From Flavobacteriales bacterium UBA7690 (GTDB taxonomy: Bacteria; Bacteroidota; Bacteroidia; Flavobacteriales_F; PHOS-HE28): a stretch of DNA of 64,000 nucleotides. The notes beneath the pieces are model-generated. The model saw only the letters and a program-made list of their open reading frames with translations. It was not told the DNA's origin and did no database searches. Position numbers and translations under genes: made by a program. The DNA is taken from assembly GCA_002482775.1 (NCBI GenBank), contig DLGQ01000079.1:1-64000 (forward strand), written 5' to 3'. This document shows positions 1 to 8,866 of the stretch, in pieces. Position 1 is the stretch's first letter; every line of letters begins with the position of its first letter.

Positions 1-1
1 T

Positions 2-811
2 GTTGCTGGTGCAGCGTTCAATGTTGAAACATGCGCGACCGAATGCTTGGCCGAAGCGGGGGATATCGACCCAGCGAGCTTCGTGGTATGCCGCCAAGGT
101 GGTGCGGCGACCTTGACCGGTATTCCTGCTGGCAATGCGGTGGTACCTGCGGGTTTCCAAACCCTCTACGTACTTACCCGTGGTCCAGGTCTGGTCATTC
201 GCCAAGTGAGCGCTACACCACAATTCACGGTGAACCAACTGGGCATCTACACCATTCACACCCTGGTGTACGATCCGGCCACGTTGGACCTCAGCATCGT
301 AGTGCCTGGTCAGACAACAGGCTTCGATGTGAACGCCCTGTTGATCCAAGGAGGTGGCTCCATCTGTGCGAGCCTGGACGTGCAAGGTGCCCCGCAGATC
401 GTGGTAGGTCCATTCATCTGCAGCATCATCAACTTCTTCAACAACGGTATCGCACCGGAGAACATGGATGATCTCAATGCAGTACTTGCTTCATCCGGCA
501 TGAACGGTGCCAGCTCCGAACTCGTGATGAACACCATCGAACAGGACCTGCCGTTGAACGTGATGAAAATGTATCCGAACCCGACTCGTGATCTCCTCAC
601 CATCGACATGGCCGTGCTTGCGGATACGGATCTGGAGCTCAGCGTGCTGAACACCCTCGGACAGGAGGTACTGCCTGGTACTTCTCTCAACGTGGGCCGC
701 GGTGCGAACCGCCGTGTGATCGATGTGAGCACACTAACTCCCGGATCGTACCTCGTAAGGCTTACGATGAATGATCGCGTGCTAACCCATCGGTTCACGA
801 AAGTGGACTGA
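2..811 (+). CDS. T9SS-sorted secreted protein, 3' part
   Basis: The reading frame is open to the left edge of the window, so the N-terminus lies outside it; the first in-frame candidate start (TTG at 47) is probably internal. About 270 residues are visible. The N-terminal part is a beta-rich, low-complexity extracellular stretch with several cysteines and no recognised catalytic motif. The last 75 residues are a T9SS type A sorting domain: the YPNPTRD motif is followed by LSVLNTLGQEV and SGSYLVRL-type strands, ending in a basic HRFTKVD tail. By family knowledge this tail directs export across the outer membrane and surface attachment. A strong palindrome follows at 829-876. The function of the cargo part is unknown. 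Confidence 0.75.
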   Translation, partial: VAGAAFNVETCATECLAEAGDIDPASFVVCRQGGAATLTGIPAGNAVVPAGFQTLYVLTRGPGLVIRQVSATPQFTVNQLGIYTIHTLVYDPATLDLSIVVPGQTTGFDVNALLIQGGGSICASLDVQGAPQIVVGPFICSIINFFNNGIAPENMDDLNAVLASSGMNGASSELVMNTIEQDLPLNVMKMYPNPTRDLLTIDMAVLADTDLELSVLNTLGQEVLPGTSLNVGRGANRRVIDVSTLTPGSYLVRLTMNDRVLTHRFTKVD

Positions 812-828
812 TCTGGAGGTCAGGTGAA

Positions 829-876
829 GGTGCGGCCTGGGTGGTCCGAAACGTTTCGGACAGCCCGGGCCGCGCC
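829..876. terminator. Long inverted repeat between two T9SS cargo genes
   Basis: The arms GCGGCC...GGGCCGC enclose a perfect 16-base palindrome, TCCGAAACGTTTCGGA, and pairing extends outward to 829 and 876 with a few mismatches. It lies 18 bases past the stop codon of the first gene. No T-run follows, so it may be a factor-assisted terminator, an mRNA-stabilising hairpin or a protein-binding site. Confidence 0.5.
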
Positions 877-1002
877 GATCCTGGGCATAATGGTCCTTGT
901 TGCACTTCCATGACGGAACGCCCCCCAATCCCCCGATCCGGCTATTGCAGTCTCCCGTACATGAGGTGTTGCTTTGCCGCCCGAACTAGTAGACCCCTTC
1001 TT

Positions 1003-2241
1003 ATGAAGCACTCCATACTCCTCTCTTCCGCCGTATTCCTTAGCGCCGCAACGGCCAGCGCACAAACAACCGTCACGGTCACCACCGGTGCCGGGAACGC
1101 CACCCAGACCTACTACAGTCTGGAGAATGGTGTTCAAGGCTCTGCCGCCTTGGCGGATTGGGATCTCGGTTTCGAGATCAACTCCTTCAACTCCTCCATA
1201 CTGGTGAACACCGCCAAAGGCCTCACCGTGTTCGAAACACCTGTGGCTGTTGCGGATTGGGCTACCCTAACGGAAGCCGATGAGGCCAGCTGGACCCCGA
1301 TCCACAACTCCGAAACGTATTGGTCGGCCGGTGCGCTCACCAACGGGAACAACTTGATGGATCCTGAAGGGCTCAACGTGGGATGGGGTGAGTACAACAT
1401 GACCACCCACACCATTGCAGGGACCAAGGTCTATGTGGTGAAACTGGTGGACGAGACCTACAAGAAGCTGCGCATCAATTCCTTGGCGACCAGCACCTAT
1501 TCCTTCACCTATGCCGACATCGATGGCAGTAACGAGCAGACCGCTTCGTTGGTGAAGTCGGCTTTTGCTGGAAAGAATTTCGGCTACTTCAGCTTGGCCA
1601 GCGGTACTTCCCTGGACCTGGAGCCCGCTGCTGCATCTTGGGATCTCTTGTTCACGAAGTATGTTGGGTTCGTACCAACACCTTACCCCGTCGCAGGTGT
1701 TCTACAGAACAAGAAAGTCTGGGCCATGCAGGTGGATGGTGTTCCAACTGTAGATGCGGTTTGGAACAGCGCCGATATGGATAGCGCGAAGAACATCATC
1801 GGCTCCGACTGGAAGACCTTCAACATGACCACCTTCCAGTATGAGTATGCCGCCGATCGCACCTACTTCGTGCAGGATCGTTCCTTCAACATCTGGAAGC
1901 TCATCTTCACCGGTTACGGAGGAAGCACCAATGGCGACATGACCTTCACCCAGGAGCTGGTGAGCAGTGTGAGCGTGGATGAGCAGGTCTACACCAAACT
2001 GGTGGTCTATCCCAACCCAACTACGAACGGCCAGGTGAACGTGGTGCTCGGTCGCGAAGTGAGCAACGGCCAACTCTCCATCGTGGATCGCGCTGGGCGG
2101 TTGGTGAAGACCCAATTGGTGAACGGTACTGGCGCACTTTCCAATGTAGCCGTGGACCTCAGCGGTGTGGAGCCCGGTCTTTACCTCGCCCGCCTGGATG
2201 CTGAAGGAGTAGTGTTCACCGCTACCGTGGTAGTGGAGTAA
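1003..2241 (+). CDS. HmuY-like secreted protein with T9SS sorting domain
   Basis: 412 residues. The ATG at 1003 gives a clean signal peptide (MKHSILLSSAVFLSAATASAQ); the frame runs further upstream, but that extension is not signal-like. The body resembles the HmuY family of haem-binding proteins: a WDLGFE motif near residue 55 and a later IIGSDWKTFN ... YFVQDRS ... WKLIFTGY region that is shared with the lipoprotein encoded at 4663-5628. The C-terminal ~80 residues are a T9SS type A domain (VYPNPTTNG near residue 335). HmuY proteins bind or strip haem outside the cell and pass it to a TonB receptor; the next gene is such a receptor. Haem binding itself is inferred from family and context. 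Confidence 0.7.
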   Translation: MKHSILLSSAVFLSAATASAQTTVTVTTGAGNATQTYYSLENGVQGSAALADWDLGFEINSFNSSILVNTAKGLTVFETPVAVADWATLTEADEASWTPIHNSETYWSAGALTNGNNLMDPEGLNVGWGEYNMTTHTIAGTKVYVVKLVDETYKKLRINSLATSTYSFTYADIDGSNEQTASLVKSAFAGKNFGYFSLASGTSLDLEPAAASWDLLFTKYVGFVPTPYPVAGVLQNKKVWAMQVDGVPTVDAVWNSADMDSAKNIIGSDWKTFNMTTFQYEYAADRTYFVQDRSFNIWKLIFTGYGGSTNGDMTFTQELVSSVSVDEQVYTKLVVYPNPTTNGQVNVVLGREVSNGQLSIVDRAGRLVKTQLVNGTGALSNVAVDLSGVEPGLYLARLDAEGVVFTATVVVE

Positions 2242-2256
2242 TGCATGACGATGGGA

Positions 2257-2289
2257 GGATCCCGGCTTGGTGAAAGCCGGCCGGGATCC
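2257..2289 (+). terminator. Hairpin after HmuY-like gene
   Basis: Ten-base arms, GGATCCCGGC and GCCGGGATCC, surround a 13-base loop starting 15 bases after the stop codon. No U-tract follows, so this could be a weak terminator or attenuator that separates the T9SS gene from the receptor gene downstream. Confidence 0.5.
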
Positions 2290-2386
2290 GTCCTATCCGA
2301 CTTGACCGTCCAATGGCGACGGCCGTATGTGATCGACGCAGGTATGACGATCGGGAATGTGATGAGCGGGTCCTTTGCAGTGTAGA

Positions 2387-4666
2387 ATGAACATGCCTTT
2401 TCTGATACGGTCTTTGGTGGTGCTGCTCGCAAGCGCGCTCGCTGTAGTGGCCCAGGCACAATTGTCCGTTTCCGTGGACGATGCCCAAGGCAAGCCTGTC
2501 CCCTATGCGCACGTCACGTGGCAACCGCTGAAACCCGGTGCAGCAGGAGGGCTGTTCGTTGTTGATGCAGAGGGTAAGGGCGCTGTGCCAATTGATGCCG
2601 AGATAGCGCGCGCCGGTGTGATCCTGAGAGTGTCTTTCGTAGGCTTCAGAACCCTTACGGATACGGTGCAAGGCGGTGATGGCGTCGGTATCCGCTTCAC
2701 ACTTCTACCCGAAGCATACGGTCTGCAGGAATTCGTGGTCACCGGTCAATATGGTCCGGCTTCGCCAGAGAAAGCCGTGCATCGCGTACGCGTGATAGAT
2801 GCCGTGCAGATCCAACGCATGGCTGCGAACAACCTCGGCGATGCGTTGCGCAACGAGCTCAACATCCGCTTGTCGCAAGACAATGTCCTCGGCACCTCGA
2901 TGGCCATGCAAGGCTTGGGTGGCCAGAACGTGAAGCTGCTCGTGGACGGCGTTCCTGTGATCGGAAGGCAGGACGGCAATATCGATCTCGCACAGATAGA
3001 CCTTACCGGGATCGAGCGTGTGGAAGTGGTGGAAGGCCCGCTGAGCGTGAATTACGGCACCAACGCACTGGCAGGCACCATCAACCTCATCACCAAGAAG
3101 GGCGGTGGCAGACCAGCAACACTGAAGGCTTCCGCCTATGCCGAACACATCGGCCGCTTGAACACCACGGTGACCGGAACGCGCCATTGGGGCAGCAACG
3201 ATGTGGTGCTCACCGCGGGCCGCAACTTCTTCGCCGGTTGGGATCCGCGCCATCCGGGTTTCGTGGATCTAACGCCTTCACTAGCGGATACGAACCGCTT
3301 CCAGCAATGGAAACCGCGCGAACAGTTCTTCGGGCGGCTCAGCTATCGCCGCGTGGGCGAACGCTGGGATCTGGGCTACAAGGGTGAAGCCATGCACGAT
3401 GTGATCACGAACAGGGGCATGCCGCGTGCGCCCTATTTCGAGTCCGCCTTCGATGAGCGCTACACCACCATCCGCCTGGACAACTCCGTTTCTGCAGAAC
3501 GCCGCTTCGGTGCAGGGCGCAAGGCGAACGCCATGGTGGCCCACAACCGCTACACCCGTTACAGCAACCTCTGGTACCGCGACCTCACCACACTGGGCGA
3601 ACAACTCGTGGATGCCGCGAGCGAGCAGGACACTTCCGGCTTCACGCTCACCAACGTGCGCGCCACCTTCGCACAAGCGAAGGATAGTGCGCGCGTGAAT
3701 TTCGAAGCGGGTATCGACCTAAACCTAGAGACCGGAACAGGGCACCGTGTTGGTGAAGGGGAGGAGGAGATCGGCGACTATGCCGCATTCGCCAGTCTGG
3801 AATACGCGCCGCACCGGGCGTTGACCCTGCGTCCAGGACTTCGCTACGCCTACAACACACGCTACGGCGCACCGCTGATCCCGTCGTTGAACGTGCGCTG
3901 GCAGTTGAACAAAGGATTCACATTACGCGCTTCGTACGCGAACGGGTTCCGCGCACCTTCGCTGAAGGAACTCTACCTCTTCTTCGTGGACGTGAACCAC
4001 GACATCGTTGGCAATACCGACCTGGACGCCGAACGTTCGCATAACCTGAGCGGCGCACTGGCCTACCGGCACGCGAAGGACAAAGGCGTTTACACCAGCG
4101 AGGTCAGTGTCTTCTACAATGTCGTGGATGATCTGATCAGCCTGGCCCAGATCACAGGCACACGCTACTCGTATGTCAACATCGGTGAGTACCGCACCGC
4201 TGGCGGAAGTATGGGCGCCGGCTGGGACAACGGCCATTGGGTGATCTCGTGCGGAGCAGCCTTGACCGGCCGCTACGATGAGCTCGCTGCCGCCAGCAAC
4301 AGCCCGTACCTGTTCTCCAGCGAGGTGCGTGCTTCGATCACCAAACAGTGGTTGCGCAAGGGGTGGAGCGGGTCCATCTTCTGGAAATGGCAGGACCGTT
4401 TGGCGAACTATGCGTTGCTGGAGGACGGCGCGCTCGGCCGTTCCTTCATCGGTGCTTTCCACATGGCGGATGCTACGCTCACCAAGCGCATGTGGGGGGG
4501 GCGCGTAGCGCTTACCGGCGGCTGCAAGAACCTCTTCGATGTGAAGAGCCTTAACGCTTCGTTGTCGGGTGGGGCGCACAGTGGTGGTTCGTCCAGCGTA
4601 CCGATGTCCACCGGTAGGCTCGCTTTCTTCCGCATCGAACTAGATCTGAAACGCGACACGAAATGA
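2387..4666 (+). CDS. TonB-dependent outer-membrane receptor (HmuR-like)
   Basis: 759 residues. The start at 2387 gives a signal peptide ending AVVAQAQ. Residues ~25-100 are a carboxypeptidase-regulatory-like beta-sandwich typical of Bacteroidota receptors. A plug domain follows (LLVDGVPVIGRQDGNIDL, IERVEVVEGPLSVNYGTNALAGTINLITKK), then a long beta-barrel ending in aromatic-containing strands (FFRIELDLK). It should import haem, siderophore or another chelate across the outer membrane using TonB energy. The ligand is inferred from the flanking HmuY-like genes; the downstream one overlaps this stop codon by four bases (ATGA), so the two are translationally coupled. Vitamin or siderophore uptake cannot be excluded. 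Confidence 0.85.
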   Translation: MNMPFLIRSLVVLLASALAVVAQAQLSVSVDDAQGKPVPYAHVTWQPLKPGAAGGLFVVDAEGKGAVPIDAEIARAGVILRVSFVGFRTLTDTVQGGDGVGIRFTLLPEAYGLQEFVVTGQYGPASPEKAVHRVRVIDAVQIQRMAANNLGDALRNELNIRLSQDNVLGTSMAMQGLGGQNVKLLVDGVPVIGRQDGNIDLAQIDLTGIERVEVVEGPLSVNYGTNALAGTINLITKKGGGRPATLKASAYAEHIGRLNTTVTGTRHWGSNDVVLTAGRNFFAGWDPRHPGFVDLTPSLADTNRFQQWKPREQFFGRLSYRRVGERWDLGYKGEAMHDVITNRGMPRAPYFESAFDERYTTIRLDNSVSAERRFGAGRKANAMVAHNRYTRYSNLWYRDLTTLGEQLVDAASEQDTSGFTLTNVRATFAQAKDSARVNFEAGIDLNLETGTGHRVGEGEEEIGDYAAFASLEYAPHRALTLRPGLRYAYNTRYGAPLIPSLNVRWQLNKGFTLRASYANGFRAPSLKELYLFFVDVNHDIVGNTDLDAERSHNLSGALAYRHAKDKGVYTSEVSVFYNVVDDLISLAQITGTRYSYVNIGEYRTAGGSMGAGWDNGHWVISCGAALTGRYDELAAASNSPYLFSSEVRASITKQWLRKGWSGSIFWKWQDRLANYALLEDGALGRSFIGAFHMADATLTKRMWGGRVALTGGCKNLFDVKSLNASLSGGAHSGGSSSVPMSTGRLAFFRIELDLKRDTK

Positions 4667-5628
4667 TGAAGCGGTTCGTCCTCGGTGCCTGTGTGGCTGC
4701 AACGCTCAGTTCTTGCTTGAAGGAGGAGCTACCCGTTCCTGCTCGCGAGCGCGGAAGTGGTATGCACATGCAGGCATGCATGGGTTCCGGCTACGAGGAT
4801 CAATTATGGATCGATGTGCGCACCGGGACCGTCGTAAGCACCAATGTGAAGACCGCCTGGGACCTCGCCTTCGAGAGTGCAGCGGATGGGTGGCACATCT
4901 ACTTGAACGGCTCCAAGCTGATGACCGCGTGGAACAAGGGAGCGGTGGACATCGCGGCACCGCATGATACCGTGGGCATGTTCGCCAACAAACGGATCGA
5001 TGCACCAAGTGGCCTGCGCGATAGTACTGCGATCGGCGACTGGCGCGGGAATAATGAAGTGTACGTGATCGATCGCGGCTACAATGGCCTGGGCCAATCA
5101 CAGGGTCTTCGCAAATTCCGCTTCCTCGCGGTCAACGCCACCTCGTTCACCTTCGAAGTGGCTGCCATGGACGGGTCGCAGCACAACACGATCACCATCC
5201 AGAAGGATCCCACGCGCGCTTTCACCTGCTACAAAGTGGAGGACGGTGTGGTTGACATCGAGCCAGGGATCGGGTCTTGGGATCTTGTGCTCACCCAGTA
5301 CACACACCAGTTCCACGAGCCTTTCCTGCCGTACATCGTTACCGGCATGCTCTCGGCCTCCACCACCCGCACGGCCATCATCCGGAACGCGGACTTCCAA
5401 GCCGTCTCATTGGACGATACGCTCGCTTACCCCATGAGCGGTGCGCGCGATGTGATCGGGTACGACTGGAAGGATTATTCGTTCGAGACCTCGTCGTACA
5501 CCGTGGATCAAACGTTGGTCTACATCGTACGAGATGCGGAAGGTTACTTCTACAAGCTGCGTTTCATCGACTTCTACAGTTCGCAAGGACAAGTAGGCTG
5601 TCCGCTGTTCGAGGTGGTGCCGCTCTAG
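4663..5628 (+). CDS. HmuY-family surface lipoprotein
   Basis: 321 residues. The N-terminus MMKRFVLGACVAATLSSC is a lipoprotein signal with the lipidated cysteine at residue 18. The region TAWDLAFESAADGWHIYLNG is a typical HmuY-family core. The C-terminal half (IGYDWKDYSFET ... YIVRDAEGYFYKLRFIDFY) is homologous to the same region of the T9SS protein at 1003-2241, so the two are divergent paralogues with different anchoring routes. The start codon overlaps the receptor stop (ATGA). The stop overlaps that of the convergent gene at 5625 by four bases. Predicted role: haem-binding partner of the receptor encoded upstream. Confidence 0.8.
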   Translation: MMKRFVLGACVAATLSSCLKEELPVPARERGSGMHMQACMGSGYEDQLWIDVRTGTVVSTNVKTAWDLAFESAADGWHIYLNGSKLMTAWNKGAVDIAAPHDTVGMFANKRIDAPSGLRDSTAIGDWRGNNEVYVIDRGYNGLGQSQGLRKFRFLAVNATSFTFEVAAMDGSQHNTITIQKDPTRAFTCYKVEDGVVDIEPGIGSWDLVLTQYTHQFHEPFLPYIVTGMLSASTTRTAIIRNADFQAVSLDDTLAYPMSGARDVIGYDWKDYSFETSSYTVDQTLVYIVRDAEGYFYKLRFIDFYSSQGQVGCPLFEVVPL

Positions 5629-8132
5629 AAGTCCATCTCGCCGCCTCCCTGGCCAGGTTCGGTGCGCTGCTGTCCGCGTCTGCGGAAGAGAGACATGTTC
5701 TGCTCCCCGAATTTCCACGTGAGGGTGAAGCGAACGAAACGCATCTCTCGGCGGCGGAAGCTCTCCTGATAGAGGAACTCCGTGTCCACCGTATTACCCC
5801 AACGGCGGCTGAAGAAGACATCGTTCACCGATAGCACGCCGGTTAGCTTCTTGGTGAAGTCGTGGCTTACCGAAGCATCCAGCCCGTATTGTGAAAGGGA
5901 AACTCCCTGGGGCTGGATCCGTGGGCTCTCGTACTCCCCGTTCAACTGCATGGTCCAGTCTTTCAAGAACCTGTAGTTCACCATCAGCTTACTGTTCCAG
6001 TTGGTGCCTTCGTTGCGGGCGCCACCTTGCGCCGTGTTCAAGGAGATGTTGGTGTATTGCACCGTGCCGCTCAGCGTGATCTGCAGCCCCTGCATGGGAT
6101 CCACCTTCAACACGTTCTCCCAGCCCGCCGTGCTGCTCACGTCGCCGTTGATGAAGGTGTTCAGCAGGATCGTGGTGTCCGAGGGAAGTGGCGTAGCATA
6201 GCTGGTGATCACGTCCGTGGTGTAGCGCCCGAAAACCGATGTGAGCCAGGTGGCCTTGCCTTTCATGAAGGGGAGCAAGTGGTTCACCTCCGCCAAATTG
6301 CTCATCTCCGGCGCCAGGGATGGGTTTCCGATGCGCACGTTGCGCGCATCGCTGAACATGATGAACGGCATGATCTGCCAGAACCGCGGTCTTTCGATCT
6401 TCCGCGAGAAGTTGATCTGGAACTCGCGTTCACTTTCCTGCCAGCGACGTACGAAATACAGCGAAGGGAACAGCGCGCGTCCGATGTTGTCCGTGCCTTC
6501 CGGGTAGCTGTAGCGGAAGCTCTGGTCCTTGCCGGTGAGCTTTGCTTCGAACAACGTTTGCTCGAACCGGAAGCCTGCCATCAACGACCACCGTTCGGTA
6601 AGCTTCTGCGACCAGTTGATGTACGCAGCGTTGATCATGTCGCGGATCTCGTAGTTGTTGCTCAACGAGGTGTCGCGTACATCGGTACCGATGGTAGGCG
6701 AGGTCACGAAGACATCGAGCAGGGTGTTGTCCGGACGGATATTGCTCTTCACACCATACTCCAGCTTGGTCTTCTCGGAGATCGGGTTGATGAAGTCGGC
6801 CTGGAACGTGTAAGCCGAATAGCGGCTGCGCCCGATGTTGTCCTGAAGACGAGGACTGCCCACCAGCGCAGTGCCATCCGTGGAGTAGCTGTACAGGTCC
6901 TGTTCCGCCTTACTGTCACGGCGGCTGTTGTTGTAGGTGAAGTCCATCGTCCATTCCTTGCCCTCCTTCGGCGACTTGTGCCGGAACATGATCTGCGAGG
7001 TGAGGCCCATGTGCGAACCCTCCGAGGTGTTGATCTGCTCACCACGCGAAAGCAGCTCCTGCCCCGGGCCGAACGTGCTGAAGATCTGCTTGTCCGTGCC
7101 GTCGTTCCCATGCCCGCGCATGGATTGCGAGAGGGTGATCGTGCTCCGGTTGCTCACTTGGTAGTCCACTCCGAAGCGGCCACCGTTCATGGTGCGGCCC
7201 GACTCGCTTTTAGTGTCCTGATCAAAGTACCCGATGGCTTCGCCGAACGAACGATCGGTACGGCGCGTAAGGCCGGTGGTGACGTTGTTGCCCGTATTGA
7301 AGTTGTAGGAGAGGTTGAAGGCCCAGCGTCCGTCCTTCGCGTTCAGGTTACCGCCGAACTGGTATCGGTCGTTGGTGCCGGCACCCGCTTGCAGTTGCCC
7401 GCTGTAACCGGGTTTGGTGCTCTTCTTCAACACCACGTTCAAGATGCCACCCGTGGTGCTCGCATCGAACGCCGCTGAAGGATTGGTGATCAGTTCCACA
7501 CGCTCTATGTCTTCCGAAGGGATCATGTCCAAGCTCATGGAAGTTGGGCGCCCATCGATGAGCACTTGCGGGTTGGAGCCGCGCATCTGCACGTTCCCAT
7601 CCACATCCACGCTGAGGCCGGGGATGTTCTTCATGACCTCAACGGCAGAAGCACCTTGGGTGGTGAGGTCCTTGTCCACGTTGTATACGCGGCGGTCTAC
7701 TTGCATCACCGACGTGCGCTTCTCACCCGTCACTTCGAATTCCTTCAGGATCTCCGCATCGGGAGCCAAGGTGATGTTGCCGAGGTCGCGTTCCATCCGA
7801 TCGCGCGAGAGCGTGACTTCCACCACCTGTGCTTTGTAGCCGATGAAGCTCACCGTCACCTTCAACGGCGCAAGAGGCAGCTTCTCGATCAGGAAATCGC
7901 CGTTGGTGCGCACGATGGTGCCGCCGAGCAGGCTATCACCGCGCGCCATGTTCACCGATACCGTGGCGAACTCAGCAGGCTTGCCGGTGGAGGCATCGAT
8001 GACCTTGCCGTAGACCTTGCCGATGGCCGGCGCCGCGCCGCGTGGTGCCCCGCCCGGTGGCTGTGCGAAGGATGCGATACACAGGCCCAGCACGATAGTG
8101 AGGCTGAAGAACGAACGGATGAACAAATGCAT
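5625..8132 (-). CDS. TonB-receptor-like outer-membrane beta-barrel protein
   Basis: 835 residues with a signal peptide (MHLFIRSFFSLTIVLGLCIASFAQ) and a short Pro/Gly-rich linker. A carboxypeptidase-regulatory-like domain follows (GKVYGKVIDASTGKPAEFATVSV), then a plug (VEVMKNIPGLSVDVDGNVQMRGSNPQVLIDGRP) and a large barrel of the OMP_b-brl_3 type. Such proteins are the TonB-like receptors common in Bacteroidota whose substrates are mostly unknown. The C-terminus is unusual in ending with a hydrophilic RRRGQQRTEPGQGGGEMDF tail after the last strands. It is transcribed alone and convergently with the HmuY-like gene, with the two stop codons overlapping. Confidence 0.85.
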   Translation of the reverse strand: MHLFIRSFFSLTIVLGLCIASFAQPPGGAPRGAAPAIGKVYGKVIDASTGKPAEFATVSVNMARGDSLLGGTIVRTNGDFLIEKLPLAPLKVTVSFIGYKAQVVEVTLSRDRMERDLGNITLAPDAEILKEFEVTGEKRTSVMQVDRRVYNVDKDLTTQGASAVEVMKNIPGLSVDVDGNVQMRGSNPQVLIDGRPTSMSLDMIPSEDIERVELITNPSAAFDASTTGGILNVVLKKSTKPGYSGQLQAGAGTNDRYQFGGNLNAKDGRWAFNLSYNFNTGNNVTTGLTRRTDRSFGEAIGYFDQDTKSESGRTMNGGRFGVDYQVSNRSTITLSQSMRGHGNDGTDKQIFSTFGPGQELLSRGEQINTSEGSHMGLTSQIMFRHKSPKEGKEWTMDFTYNNSRRDSKAEQDLYSYSTDGTALVGSPRLQDNIGRSRYSAYTFQADFINPISEKTKLEYGVKSNIRPDNTLLDVFVTSPTIGTDVRDTSLSNNYEIRDMINAAYINWSQKLTERWSLMAGFRFEQTLFEAKLTGKDQSFRYSYPEGTDNIGRALFPSLYFVRRWQESEREFQINFSRKIERPRFWQIMPFIMFSDARNVRIGNPSLAPEMSNLAEVNHLLPFMKGKATWLTSVFGRYTTDVITSYATPLPSDTTILLNTFINGDVSSTAGWENVLKVDPMQGLQITLSGTVQYTNISLNTAQGGARNEGTNWNSKLMVNYRFLKDWTMQLNGEYESPRIQPQGVSLSQYGLDASVSHDFTKKLTGVLSVNDVFFSRRWGNTVDTEFLYQESFRRREMRFVRFTLTWKFGEQNMSLFRRRGQQRTEPGQGGGEMDF

Positions 8133-8270
8133 GAGGGCTTATTGCGCGGGGCTGAATGGTAAAGGTACCTGCTTGGTCTTGTTGAGTTCCGTTATGGGAC
8201 AGCAGCAAGCCGTGCGGGTTCGATCGATCAACAACTTTTCACATCCTGTCGTTCAATGGTGAACAGCTGT

Positions 8271-8303
8271 AAAAAGAAGAACCCCCCGATCGCTCGGAGG
8301 GTT
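8271..8303 (-). terminator. Rho-independent terminator of the RRM gene
   Basis: Read on the minus strand, arms AACCCTCCGA and TCGGGGGGTT with loop GCGA are followed by a T-rich run (CTTCTTTTT). It lies 21 bases after the stop codon of the RNA-binding protein gene and is the clearest intrinsic terminator in the window. Confidence 0.85.
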
Positions 8304-8324
8304 CGTTGAGTGCTTTGCTGTCGC

Positions 8325-8708
8325 TTAGTACTCGTCGCGGCGTGGACGCTCGCTGCGGTAACCACCACGGTCACCACCGCCATTGCCACCACGATCACTG
8401 CGGTATCCACCGCGATCACCACCACCGCTACGACCGCCGCCGCCGAAGCCGCCACGATCACCTTCGGTGCGAGGACGAGCCTCGTTCACCACCAGGTCAC
8501 GGCCGTGGAAATTCTTCCCGTTCGTGCCTTCGATTGCTGCACGACCTGCGTCATCGTTGGCCATCTCCACGAATCCGAAGCCGCGGCTACGGTTGGTGGC
8601 TTTGTCCATGATGATCTTGGCCGAGGTGACCTCACCGAACGGAGAAAATAGTTCGTGGAGATCTTGGTCCTTCACTGAGTAAGGCACGTTGGCGACGTAA
8701 ATGTTCAT
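8325..8708 (-). CDS. RNA-binding protein with RRM and Gly/Arg-rich tail
   Basis: 127 residues. Residues 1-80 form a single RNA recognition motif: RNP2 is NIYVANVP at the N-terminus and RNP1 is RGFGFVEM near residue 43. The remaining ~45 residues are RGG/RSD-rich (GGDRGGYRSDRGGNGG), typical of glycine-rich cold-induced RNA-binding proteins in Cyanobacteria and Bacteroidota. Likely role: RNA chaperone or post-transcriptional regulator in the cytoplasm. The gene is monocistronic with its own strong terminator. Confidence 0.9.
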   Translation of the reverse strand: MNIYVANVPYSVKDQDLHELFSPFGEVTSAKIIMDKATNRSRGFGFVEMANDDAGRAAIEGTNGKNFHGRDLVVNEARPRTEGDRGGFGGGGRSGGGDRGGYRSDRGGNGGGDRGGYRSERPRRDEY

Positions 8709-8746
8709 GAGTTCTAACTGACGGTTTATGTTGTTCTATGCCTGTT

Positions 8747-8776
8747 CCCCCGTGGTCTCGCCAAAGCACAAGGGGG
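8747..8776 (-). promoter_or_regulatory. Hairpin in the upstream region of the RRM gene
   Basis: Complementary runs CCCCCGTG and CACaaGGGGG can pair about 40 bases upstream of the RRM start. Cold-shock-type RNA-binding genes often have structured leaders, but the transcript start here is unknown, so a regulatory role is only a suggestion. Confidence 0.25.
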
Positions 8777-8866
8777 CCGTTGGGCGGCACGAATGTAGGT
8801 AGGATCCCGATCCCGTCAACCCCCTACCCGCTGAATGACAGGTCGATCGGGGTGGCCGGTGGTTGG

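Noticed and set aside
6027..7478. A 483-codon open frame on the plus strand
   Set aside because: It lies opposite the TonB-type receptor gene; the translation is Arg/His/Val-rich without any domain, as expected of an antisense shadow in GC-rich DNA.
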